This document shows, one piece after another, positions 11,184 to 21,355 of a stretch of 64,000 bases of DNA (positions are counted from its first letter, which is position 1; each line of letters starts with the position of its first letter). Source of the stretch: Gordius sp. MW1 (taxonomy: Eukaryota; Nematomorpha; Gordioida; Gordea; Gordiidae); assembly GCA_964036665.1 (NCBI GenBank), contig OZ038529.1:19230060-19294059 (forward strand), read 5' to 3'. Position numbers and translations under genes: made by a program. The notes under the pieces were generated by a model. That model did not search any database and was not told the DNA's origin. It saw only the letters and a program-made list of their open reading frames with translations.

Positions 11184-13794
11184 CTCGGGCCTTCGGCCCT
11201 CGTGGGAAGGGGAGTAGGGGAAGGGAAGGGGGGACGACTCATCTATACTCCGTATAAACGTAGAATATTTGCTATGCAATTTATGGGCGAGAAAGGTAGG
11301 AAGGGGCGAGAATGCCTATAGGGGGGTATTAAATGCAAAATAACTAGTTATAGACCCTTGTAGGGGAGGGCATAGGGTAATTATCAATGTTAACCAATTC
11401 AATTTCGATTTATTTGGCCAATGGTCATTTTTTCCATTGGTCAGTAGCCTGCGGATGATCAAAAAGTCATATTATCAATGATATTAACAAGAACAAAATA
11501 TTAATTTAATTTAAAAAAAAAAATTTTGCCCTCTCCCGAGCTTGAACCAGGGATATCCAGGTCACCCTGTTTACAAGCCGTGCGCTATAACCCGTCACAC
11601 CATGCTGGTATTAAAATAGTAGAAGTTATTATGTTATTTATATAGATAATGAAATAATAAAGTTCCATTTTATGTTTAGAAAATTAAGATTTTTCATCGG
11701 TCAGTAGCCAACGGACGGTCAAAAAGTCAAATTATCAATGGTATTAACAAGAACATAATATTAATTTAATTTTAAAGAAAAAAATTAAAATAAAAATTCC
11801 TTTTAGTTTTAAAAAAGGGCTAAATTCTGAAACTACCTGCCCGATTCGCTCGAAACTTTACCCGTAGGTGCCCAGGGCGGCCAGGGGTAAAATAGCCTTT
11901 TCAGATTCCTAAAATACCTTTTCGTTTTAAAAATATCGGACATTTCCCGGCCACACGTGCGGTGTAATATCTATGACACGTAGAAAATTTTACTAATTAT
12001 ATAAACTTACGCGCGCCATCTAATAAAGTACAATTCGTGTTTTAATAGTTTAATAGTAGATTGAATTTAATTAGAAAGAACGGGCTATGATTATACCTTT
12101 GAAGGAGGTTTCGAATTTTGTGTTAGTTTCTATCAATATATTGTATCGTAAATTAGAATCTAATACCTATATTTTTTTAACTATTACTTTTTAGGTTTTC
12201 TATGAAATCACAATCTAATTAAATGAAATATAAAAAAATATATATGCATTTATAAGGTTAAAAATATATATTACATTGTTGGCTGTCTGTTAGACCATCT
12301 ATAATAAATTTTTAGGTTATATATAAAATTTGGCCAATGGTCATTTTTTTCATTGGTCAGTACCAACAGATACTCTATAAATCAATGATAGCCAAAAAAA
12401 ACGGAAAAAAAATTTGATGCTCACTTTGGCCAATGGTCATTTTTTTCCATTGGTCAGCAGCCAGCGGACGGCCAAAAAGTCATATTATCAATGGTATTAA
12501 CAGGAACAATCAAAAGAGTCAAAAAAAACGGAAAAAAAATTTCGATTCACAATTTGGCCAATGGTCCTTTTTTTCCAATGGTCAGCAGCCAGGACACGGT
12601 AAAAGTGAATATAAATTCATAAGAGTCAAAAAAAACGAAAAAAAAATTTTCGAATCACATTTTGGCCAATCGTCATTTTTTCCATTGGTCAGCAGCCAGG
12701 ACACGGTAAAAGTGGATATAAATTCATAATAGTCAAAAAAAAACGAAAAAAAAATTTTCGAATCACATTTTGGCCAATGGTCATTTTTTTCCATTGGTCA
12801 GCAGCCAACGGACGGCCAAAAAGTCACAATAGCAATGGTAGTAACAGGAACAATCATAATAGTCAAAAAAAACGAAAAAATAATTTCGATACACATTTTG
12901 GCCAATGGTCATTTTTTCCATTGGTCAGCAGCCAGCGGACGGCCAAAAAGTCTTATTATCAATGGTAGTAACAAGAACAATCATAAGAGTCAAAAAAAAC
13001 TCCGGGATTCGAACCCACAAACTAGTTAAATTAATTAAAATTAAAAGTAAACAGCGTGAGAAGACATTCGGTGCGTGACAAGACATTCGGTGCAAGACAC
13101 CGAAGAGCGTGACAATATATAGATTCGGTGCAAGACATTCGGTAGCGTGACAAGACATCGGAAAATGGAAAGTGAGCCCATAATGAAACATAGACCCTTG
13201 TAGGGGAGGGCATAGGGTAATTATCAATGTTAACCAATTCAAAAACGGAAAAAAAATTTCGATTTATACTTTGGCCAATGGTCATTTTTTTATTGGTCAG
13301 TAGCCAGCGGACGGCCAAAAGGTCACATTATGAATGGTATTAACAAGAACAATATATTAATTTAATTTAAAAAATAAATAAAAATTTTGCCCTCTCCGGG
13401 ATTCGAACCCACATTAGTAAAGGCGGTTTGGTAAGGGGCACAGGGACCCATATCAGTAGAGGCGTAAGCCCTTGTAGGAAAGGGCATAGGGTAATTATCA
13501 ATGTTAACCTATTCAAAGACGAAAAAATACCATAAATTGCATATAGCAATTAAAAATTTTGCTTTATTTGGCCAATGGTCATTTTTTTCATTGGTCAGTA
13601 GCCAGCGGACGGTCAAAAATTCATATTATCAATGGTAATAACAAGAACAAAATATTAATTTAATTTAAAAAAATTAAAAAAAAAATTCGTCCTCTCCCTG
13701 GCTTGAACCCGGGATATCCAGGTCACAAAGCTGGCGCCAATAACTTGGTGGACGACGGACAACCAAAAACGAGCCCATAAATTGCATAGCAATT
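11184..13794 (-). mobile_element. Helentron-like element, inverted, with tRNA-like modules
   Basis: It reads on the minus strand. The 3' terminal hairpin (CTCGGGCCTTCGGCCC) is at 11,184. The complement of the 5' terminus (GAGCCCATAAATTGCATAG) lies at about 13,771-13,794. Between them are about ten hairpin-bearing core units, interleaved with T/A-rich linkers and several tRNA-derived segments. No coding capacity. It interrupts the candidate gene at 10,117-11,183. Confidence 0.6.
11525..11607 (-). repeat. tRNA-derived SINE-like module
   Basis: On the minus strand the segment has an A-box-like TAGCGCACGG and a B-box-like GGTTCAAGCTC at tRNA spacing. The anticodon-loop-like CTTGTAA would suggest a threonine tRNA ancestor. 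It is embedded in the Helentron-like element, lacks a clean cloverleaf and is not likely to be a functional tRNA gene. Related remnants (GGGTTCGAATCCCGGAG) occur near 13,000 and 13,395, a longer module lies at about 13,685-13,740, and a degraded one lies near 43,240. Confidence 0.45.
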
Positions 13795-14450
13795 AAAAAA
13801 TATTTCAAAATGATGTATTTTTTTGTGTTATACGTTTTTTTTAAACTTTAGATTAAATTTCTAGTGTTACGACTTGCCATTAGCTTAAACATTAATTACC
13901 TTTTTAAAAGATTATTTTTATTAAAGTGTGCTATATAAATTTATTACCAATTCTCTTTACAATTCCTTAATGTATTAATCCTGTATTTTCAGCATATCCC
14001 GTTACATACCTATGTCCCTATAACGGAAAAACCACTGGATCATTGTCGGTTACCAATTTTAGGTTGATATTTCGAAGTGGAAATAAAGTAAAATTTGCCT
14101 GCGGTTGCATATTTATTGTATAACAAAATTTTGACGCTTTTTACTATTAGTTAGGTTTGTCCATTAAATTGTTTATAATAAAGTATCAAAGGTTAAATTT
14201 TAATTATATCCCAATTGTGCAATAGAAATTTTATGGAATTATGATTTATTAAATAATTTATATATAGATAAAATGCCCAATAAGTTACTTTGTAAATATT
14301 TTGATTAAAAAAATTAAATTTTGAGTTTTGTAAATTATTACTTTTAAAAATAAAACTTTATAATTTTTAAACCTCCTTAATATATAAAAAATATTTTGCT
14401 GATTTAATTCATCATGCAGTAGAAATTTTAAACCGTTTGAGCATTGTAAT
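13795..14450. other. No feature recognised
   Basis: AT-rich sequence between the inverted Helentron-like element and the first LTR-like arm. No supported gene. Confidence 0.5.
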
Positions 14451-14876
14451 TGTTAAGTCCTGTGTTGAAAGAAGAGTGTCGTCTGTAACGGTTAAGCTCA
14501 AGAGCTCCTAAGGTCAAGGTTTGAGATGTTAGGTTCGAGTGATTTTCGTCGTTAGTCTAGGTCTTTAATCGTGAACCTTCGTATTCAAGTTATGGTATGT
14601 CTATGCTTGATTGGCGTCAACCCTTTCAGTGTTTGCGTAAATGATTAATTCAGTGTGATATATAATGGATGGGATCAAGAATTTATTGATAATATAACAA
14701 TTAACAAGGCAATAGTTTTATTCAGGCTTTGGTCGACTCAAATCACAAAACGTTTTCACGTAGACAAGGTTCCAAGTAATATCCGTACATACGATTTTAA
14801 GTGGTAAAATCAAACAACGTTGGAGTAGCGGTTAACAACGGAGGGGGAGGAAAGATATCTTTGACAATCAACGTGG
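14451..14876 (-). repeat. Left arm of 426-bp inverted repeat (LTR-like copy 1)
   Basis: It begins TGTTAAGTCCTGTG and runs to about 14,876. It is the near-perfect reverse complement of 16,700-17,126. Its inner 100 bases include the complement of the last codons and stop region of the neurexin-like frame, so the copy arose from a sequence in which that frame was already joined to the LTR-like sequence. No primer-binding site lies next to this copy. Confidence 0.8.
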
Positions 14877-15390
14877 GGAGGTTATTCGGGAAAAGTTAAA
14901 ATAAAGATGATCTCCTTTTGACTGTATATGTGGGTTTTTATATCGTTAAGGTTTTCTAACCCCGGCCTGTTCATGTTACTATTTACTTTTCCTTATATGG
15001 AAAAACTATTAAATTTTACTTATCTACTTTTACATCCCTTATTATATTGACTACTCCTTATATAGAAAAACTATTAAGTTTAACTTATCTATTTTTACAT
15101 CTTTCGAACCTTTCCGGTCATATTTTAATCACCATGAGGATACTATATTCAATCCCCTACACAAATATCTCTACTCTTGATACACCTGCTCCCCTAATCT
15201 TAACTTTTACTTTTACTAAAATATCATTCCCCTATTCTAATTTTGACAGTTATTCCACCTAGAACATTCCCTTCTTTAGATGTATAGGTAATAAGCAATA
15301 AAAAGCCTTGGTAATAAACAATAGTAAGTCATACTCTTGAGGATATAATAAAAAGCCTTAGTAAGAAACAATTAAAGTTAGACCTTATTC
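14877..15390. other. Spacer inside the inverted repeat
   Basis: AT-rich sequence between the left arm and the neurexin-like frame. It contains small internal duplications around 15,000-15,110 (CTTATATGGAAAAACTATTAA-like) and around 15,295-15,370 (AAAAAGCCTTGGTAATAA-like). No coding content is supported. Confidence 0.5.
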
Positions 15391-16767
15391 TTGGGGATAC
15401 TATATTGGAATAGAACTTATTGCGATTGCTCTACTACTCCCTACGCTGGTGCCACGTGTCAAGAAGCGGCTCCAACGCTTAATTTGGACGGCAATCAATT
15501 TATGAAAGTCATATTGCCCAGCAACTTTACATCTTCGAGTACAGAAATTGCTTTGAGATTTAGGACCGGAAAATCGCTGAATAGCATCGTGCTTTTCGCT
15601 GATTGTAGCAGTGCCGAGAATGTTAAAATTTATTTGGAAAATGGAATTCTCAAAGTCAGTTACATAACCAACGGAATCACTAATATTGTACAAGCCACAA
15701 ATGCTTACGTGGATGATAAATGGCATCAAGTGGAATACAGAAAAGAGGGTCCCAACGTTGTCATACGAATAGACGATGAAAGGCACCAAAGAACTGATCC
15801 ATATCCTCAACAACGACCGACTACCATACAATCGTTAATGGTGGGAGGCTATATGGTGGGAGGCTATGAACAACAACAAAATTCTTATTTCACAGGCTCA
15901 ATCCAGCATCTTATGGTCAATGGGTACCCTATTTTGAATAGAGATCATAGACCACCCCTACCATCTTCTCAAGTTATTTACCCGCAGAATGAAAAAAGTG
16001 AACAAAGTCAAGTGTTTAACCTGGACGGAAGATTTTATTATAAAATGGAAGGTGATCAACAAAGATTTCATCCCAGCCAAAACATAAATCGAGTTTCGGT
16101 GCGAACCAACAGACCCGAAGCTGGTGTAATGGTAGTATCCTCCCCCAATTCAGCTGTCCAACTTAGACTTAGCATAGAGAGGGGCTATCCTAAATTACTA
16201 ATCTCTTACGAAGGACAACATCAAGTCTTAACGTCCAACATTCCCGTTAACGATGGAAATTGGCACGATATCAAGATACTGCGTTCCAATCAAGTCATTT
16301 CACTTCAAACCGACCACAAGCCTCCCGCACCCGCGTACATTCCACAACGCTACGTACCATCCGTTTATCAAATCCTAACTGGAACTTCCCAACCCGAAGA
16401 TCGATATGAAATTGGGGTCGGAGAGACCCCAGCTCCACCCGTTTATGTCGGACACATTAAAAATGTTGTATGTGATGGGATAGACTTGTCCAGTTATTGG
16501 TCTCAAGTCAGGGCACCTCCCCAATACAACCCCACTCCTCCAACCAATTACCGTTTACAACCACCCTTTGCACCTTCTAAAGGCTATGTACCACCCCGAC
16601 CCCCTCCTGTCACTAAAGGTCCCCCACAGCGACCACCAAATTGGTATCCCGTATTTCAAACGCCTCAACCATCCAAAGCAGCACCCCAAAGGCCCCCCAC
16701 CACGTTGATTGTCAAAGATATCTTTCCTCCCCCTACCGTTGTTAACCGCTCCTCCAACGTTGTTTGA
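15391..16767 (+). CDS. Neurexin-like EGF/laminin-G fragment, intronless, 3' end in a repeat
   Basis: A 458-codon open frame without an internal stop. It opens with the tail of an EGF-like module (CDCSTTPYAGATCQE). A first laminin-G domain follows (residues about 28-175; LNLDGNQFMKV, WHQVEYRKEG), then a second (about 205-370; FNLDGRFYYKM, NWHDIKILR, GHIKNVVCDG), and last a proline-rich tail of about 90 residues. EGF then two LamG domains is the membrane-proximal layout of neurexins. No transmembrane segment follows, and no ATG starts the frame (15,391 is TTG). It may therefore begin at a splice acceptor such as AATAG just before 15,412, or be a 5'-truncated retrocopy. The last 68 bases of the frame lie inside the inverted-repeat arm, so the native C-terminus is probably replaced. 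Confidence 0.6.
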   Translation: MGILYWNRTYCDCSTTPYAGATCQEAAPTLNLDGNQFMKVILPSNFTSSSTEIALRFRTGKSLNSIVLFADCSSAENVKIYLENGILKVSYITNGITNIVQATNAYVDDKWHQVEYRKEGPNVVIRIDDERHQRTDPYPQQRPTTIQSLMVGGYMVGGYEQQQNSYFTGSIQHLMVNGYPILNRDHRPPLPSSQVIYPQNEKSEQSQVFNLDGRFYYKMEGDQQRFHPSQNINRVSVRTNRPEAGVMVVSSPNSAVQLRLSIERGYPKLLISYEGQHQVLTSNIPVNDGNWHDIKILRSNQVISLQTDHKPPAPAYIPQRYVPSVYQILTGTSQPEDRYEIGVGETPAPPVYVGHIKNVVCDGIDLSSYWSQVRAPPQYNPTPPTNYRLQPPFAPSKGYVPPRPPPVTKGPPQRPPNWYPVFQTPQPSKAAPQRPPTTLIVKDIFPPPTVVNRSSNVV

Positions 16768-17126
16768 TTTTACCACTTAAAATCGTATGTACGGATATTA
16801 CTTGGAACCTTGTCTACGTGAAAACGTTTTGGGATTTGAGTCGACCAAAGCCTGAATAAAACTATTGCCTTGTCAATTGTTTATTATCAATAAAATTCTT
16901 GATCCCATCCATTATATATCACACTGAATTGATCATTTACGCAAACACTGAAAGGATCGACGCCAATCAAGCATAGACATACCATAACTTGAATACGAAG
17001 GTTCACGATTAAAAACCTAGACTAACGACGAAAATCACTCGAACCTAACATCTCAAACCTTGACCTTAGGAGCTCTTGAGCTTAACCGTTACAGACGACA
17101 CTCTTCTTTCAACACAGGACTTAACA
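16700..17126 (+). repeat. Right arm of inverted repeat / 5' LTR-like copy 2
   Basis: Reverse complement of 14,451-14,876. It carries two AATAAA signals (near 16,856 and 16,890) and ends ...GGACTTAACA at 17,126. A tRNA-primer-like site follows directly, which argues that this copy is the 5' LTR of a plus-strand element. The upstream LTR limit is uncertain, because the third copy (32,131-32,418) is homologous only from GTCGAC (about 16,840) onward. Confidence 0.65.
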
Positions 17127-17127
17127 G

Positions 17128-17145
17128 TGGTGCCCCGGGAGCGAA
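17128..17145 (+). promoter_or_regulatory. Candidate primer-binding site of an LTR retroelement
   Basis: TGGTGCCCCGGGAGCG begins two bases after the LTR-like end ...TTAACA. TGG immediately after an LTR, complementary to a tRNA 3' CCA, is the standard arrangement for minus-strand priming. The donor tRNA was not identified. Confidence 0.55.
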
Positions 17146-17294
17146 AAAATCAACGACCTTACGAGCAAGAGACTTATTGCGAGCGAATGCAATACAAAGG
17201 TATAAAATGATTATGACATGTTTAGAATTATTATTCTTTTATTAATTTTAATAATACTAAATATAACTCTTTTAACAAAAAAGTTTTTATTAAA

Positions 17295-17630
17295 ATGTTC
17301 AATCAAGTACCTATTAAGTTATATTTAGAAAAAGTCGGGTTAAGAATTTATGATTATTTGGATATTGTCATAGTCTTTTTAGTAGGAGTTTTCTTTGAGA
17401 AATTACGACGTAAATTTAGTTTAAATAGACCTCTGAATAACAATAATATTATTAGAAAAAATGTATATAATCCAGTGATACCCAACTCACAACCCCACAA
17501 AAATAACTTTAACAATTATAGAGGCCCCACTCCCAGATGTATAAAATGTGGGGTATTAGGGCATAGGGCAGAATTTTGCAAGAATAATGTTGAGTTCCCA
17601 AAATATCAAAAACAAGGAATACCAATGTAA
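17295..17630 (+). CDS. Gag-like zinc-knuckle protein fragment
   Basis: A 111-residue frame ending in a CCHC knuckle, CIKCGVLGHRAEFC (C-x2-C-x4-H-x4-C), with an asparagine/proline-rich stretch before it. This is the nucleocapsid part of an LTR-retrotransposon Gag. It lies about 150 bp after the candidate primer-binding site, where gag is expected. No protease or reverse transcriptase follows, so the element is incomplete. Confidence 0.55.
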   Translation: MFNQVPIKLYLEKVGLRIYDYLDIVIVFLVGVFFEKLRRKFSLNRPLNNNNIIRKNVYNPVIPNSQPHKNNFNNYRGPTPRCIKCGVLGHRAEFCKNNVEFPKYQKQGIPM

Positions 17631-17869
17631 TTACTTATTTAACACCATAATTAATGTAAAAACGTATACATTTATTTAATTATGCTCTTATAAAATAAAA
17701 CAAATTAATACATTATATAATATTAATCCTAAACCCCCAAATTCATATGTAATTACTTATTTAACACCATATTAAGTGTAAAAAGGTATACATTTATTTA
17801 TTTATACTCTTGTAAAATACAAACAAATTAGTACAGTATATAATATTAATTCTAACCCCCAAAAATTCA
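17624..17869. repeat. Two-copy direct repeat, period 123 bp
   Basis: ATGTAATTACTTATTTAACACC and about 100 further bases recur at 17,624 and 17,747 with scattered substitutions. Copy 1 includes the last codons of the zinc-knuckle frame. Non-coding otherwise. Confidence 0.75.
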
Positions 17870-18050
17870 AACATATTTCTCCATACATACCCATATTTAA
17901 TAATCCGATTGCAAGAGGCGGCGTTAGATCAATACTCGTGAGCTATAAAAAAATGTAATAATAAAGATATTATAATATAATTATAAAGAATTAATTACAC
18001 TTGAAAAATTAAGGGAGGATAACGTCTTTGGGAATTAAAATATCATCAAA

Positions 18051-18428
18051 ATGTTGAATATATTTTTGATTTGGATTTTTGGGATTATTGTTAAAATAAT
18101 AACCAATTTTATACGATTTATTACTGTTACAGTAAATTTAGTACGTAAAGGACGAAAATACAAATTATGTGATCACACCGAAAACATCAAGCTACACGAT
18201 AGCTTAATTATTAAAAATACTCTAAAAATGGGGTATGTCATATATAGGGAGGACAAGTACCATATGATTTATCTAAAGATTATATATCGCGGGAGCGAGG
18301 CTAGTAGGCGTAAGGCGCGAGGAATCGATGTCAAGCCCTGGCAAACTTCCTGTACTGGTCCTTCATTATATAATATAAAATCGATCCCACTTATGTTGGG
18401 GCGATTACGAATTAATTGGTGTAATATT
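18051..18428 (+). CDS. Unrecognised short open frame
   Basis: The frame starts with a hydrophobic segment (MLNIFLIWIFGIIVKII) that could be a membrane helix, followed by a basic region. I recognise no family. After about 18,428 the frame reads antisense through the palindrome arm, so only the first part could be meaningful. It may be a fragment of the same retroelement as the zinc-knuckle frame, or chance. Confidence 0.15.
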
Positions 18429-21170
18429 ATTGGCCGCTCTATTGATGCTTTTGATTTGTTGAACCTCACCAATTATTTTATCAGCTGCACCAAATCTCTT
18501 GTATTGAAATGAAGATTTTGGCTTTAAATAATTCCTTGCTCCAGCTGCCCACAACAAAATTTCATCTTTATTAAAATGCATCCTACTAGCATTGATTTTA
18601 GTAAAAATATTCTGGTCTGAAGACACATTCTCTTCATCTAATAAGGCTATCAATTTGAGATACATAGACTTATTATTTCTAGAGGACAGTGATTGATAAT
18701 AATTATCATCTAATATCCTTGCATAAGGCCATGTGTTGTGAGTGATTCCCTTATTAACCATTCTGTCTAGTATTGATTTTAGTAAAAATATTCTGGTCTG
18801 AAGGCACATTCTCTTCATCTAATAAGGCTATCAATTTGAGATACATAGACTTATTATTTCTAGAGGACAGTGATTAATAATAATTATCATCTAATATCCT
18901 TGCATAAGGCCATGTGTTGTGAGTGATTCCCTTATTAACCATTCTGTCTAGTATTGATTTTAGTAAAAATATTCTGGTCTGAAGGCACATTCTCTTCATC
19001 TAATAAGGCTATCAATTTGAGATACATAGACTTATTATTTCTAGAGGATAGTGATTGATAATAATTATCATCTAATATCCTTGCATAAGGCCATGTGTTG
19101 TGAGTGATTCCCTTATTAACTATTCTGTCTAGTATTGATTTTAGTAAAAATATTCTGGTCTGAAGGCACATTCTCTTCATCTAATAAGGCTATCAATTTG
19201 AGATACATAGACTTATTATTTCTAGAGGACAGTGATTAATAATAATTATCATCTAATATCCTTGCATAAGGCCATGTGTTGTGAGTGATTCCCTTACTAA
19301 CCATTCTGTCTAGTATTGATTTTAGTAAATATATTCTGGTCTGAAGGCACATTCTCTTCATCTAATAAGGCTATCAATTTGAGATACATAGACTTATTAT
19401 TTCTAGAGGACAGTGATTGATAATAATTATCATCTAATATCCTTGCATAAGGCCATGTGTTGTGAGTGATTCCCTTATTAACCATTCTGTCTAGTATTGA
19501 TTTTAGTAAAAATATTCTGGTCTGAAGGCACATTCTCTTCATCTAATAAGGCTATCAATTTGAGATACATAGACTTATTATTTCTAGAGGACAGTGATTA
19601 ATAATAATTATCATCTAATATCCTTGCATAAGGCCATGTGTTGTGAGTGATTCCCTTATTACCCATTCTGTCTAGTATTGATTTTAGTAAAAATATTCTG
19701 GTCTGAAGGCACATTCTCTTCATCTAATAAGGCTATCAATTTGAGATACATAGACTTATTATTTCTAGAGGACAGTGATTAATAATAATTATCATCTAAT
19801 ATCCTTGCATAAGGCCATGTGTTGTGAGTGATTCCCTTATTAACCATTCTGTCTAGTATTGATTTTAGTAAAAATATTCTGGTCTGAAGGCACATTCTCT
19901 TCATCTAATAAGGCTATCAATTTGAGATACATAGACTTATTATTTCTAGAGGACAGTGATTAATAATAATTATCATCTAATATCCTTGCATAAGGCCATG
20001 TGTTGTGAGTGATTCCCTTATTAACCATTCTGTCTAGTATTGATTTTAGTAAAAAAATTCTGGTCTGAAGGCACATTCTCTCCATCTAATAAGGCTATCA
20101 ATTTGAGATACATAGACTTATTATTTCTAGAGGACAGTGATTGATAATAATTATCATCTAATATCCTTGCATAAGGCCATGTGTTGTGAGTGATTCCCTT
20201 ATTAACCATTCTGTCTAGTATTGATTTTAGTAAAAATATTCTGGTCTGAAGGCACATTCTCTTCATCTAATAAGGCTATCAATTTGAGATACATAGACTT
20301 ATTATTTCTAGAGGACAGTGATTAATAATAATTATCATCTAATATCCTTGCATAAGGCCATGTGTTGTGAGTGATTCCCTTATTAACCATTCTGTCTAGT
20401 ATTGATTTTAGTAAAAATATTCTGGTCTGAAGGCACATTCTCTTCATCTAATAAGGCTATCAATTTGAGATACATAGACTTATTATTTCTAGAGGACAGT
20501 GATTAATAATAATTATCATCTAATATCCTTGCATAAGGCCATGTGTTGTGAGTGATTCCCTTATTAACCATTCTGTCTAGTATTGATTTTAGTAAAAATA
20601 TTCTGGTCTGAAGGCACATTCTCTTCATCTAATAAGGCTATCAATTTGAGATACATAGACTTATTATTTCTAGAGGACAGTGATTAATAATAATTATCAT
20701 CTAATATCCTTGCATAAGGCCATGTGTTGTGAGTGATTCCCTTATTAACCATTCTGTCTAGTATTGATTTTAGTAAAAATATTCTGGTCTGAAGGCACAT
20801 TCTCTTTATCTAATAAGGCTATCAATTTGAGATACATAGACTTATTATTTCTAGAGGACAGTGATTGATAATAATTATCATCTAATATCCTTGCATAAGG
20901 CCATGTGTTGTGAGTGATTCCCTTATTAACCATTCTGTGCATTTCTGCTATTTTGAATAAGGAGTCAATTTCTATATCGGACGTAAACATTCCCAAAATT
21001 TGTGACTCTTTCACATTATATTGGTGAGCCAAGACAATTGGGAGTGTGACGATAGGCATCCCATTCCCATACATTTGTAATAAACAAGCTGAATTGTACA
21101 ATCCCTCTAATTGGAGACGATCAATATTGATTTCTGCACTTTTTGGAGCGCTGATTTCCCTACACATGTA
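18428..21170 (-). pseudogene. Endogenous nucleocapsid-like gene, left palindrome arm, C-terminal part with amplified segment
   Basis: Minus-strand coding sequence continuing the gene whose 5' part is at 29,294-30,147; the gypsy element lies between. It carries the middle and C-terminal parts of a protein of roughly 430 residues, ending before 18,428. Within it one 181-bp segment is repeated about 13 times. Because 181 is not a multiple of three, each repeat shifts the frame, so the product cannot be read through. The overall size, helical character and intronless structure suggest a mononegavirus-type nucleoprotein insertion. I found no diagnostic motif, so the assignment is tentative. Confidence 0.45.
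18590..20937 (-). repeat. 181-bp tandem array of coding sequence, about 13 copies
   Basis: The junction sequence around TCTAGTATTGATTTTAG recurs every 181 bp (for example 18,766, 18,947 and 19,128). Copies differ by few substitutions. The flanking single-copy ends match the corresponding gene in the right arm, which has only four copies (about 31,248-31,975). The array is an expansion inside a once-coding region, not a centromeric or CRISPR-like array. Confidence 0.9.
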
Positions 21171-21355
21171 TGTAATATTCTTAACTACAATGTAGTATAT
21201 CAACTACTCAGAAATCGCTGAAGCTTTTTATTAATATGCAAAATCAACTAAAACATGTGATGATGAAAAAACGTATATATTCCACTAGGAACAACGAACT
21301 TAAACGTATATATTAATATAAAGTATAAATCTATGATATTACATTTCTCCCTATT

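Noticed and set aside
11525-11607. Functional tRNA gene
   Set aside because: The stems do not pair well, it lies inside a repeated element, and related damaged modules occur nearby; treated as tRNA-derived repeat.
15400-16776. Antisense frames over the neurexin-like sequence (143 and 73 residues)
   Set aside because: They are shadows of the sense frame, which carries clear EGF and LamG motifs.
14451-17126. Simple DNA transposon with 426-bp TIRs
   Set aside because: No target duplication was found, one arm is followed by a primer-binding-site-like sequence, and a third partial copy lies far away next to another gene. An LTR origin fits better, though a foldback element is not excluded.
18590-20937. 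CRISPR-like or satellite-type array
   Set aside because: The 181-bp units are contiguous without unique spacers and match coding sequence of the adjacent gene, so it is a local coding expansion in a eukaryotic genome.
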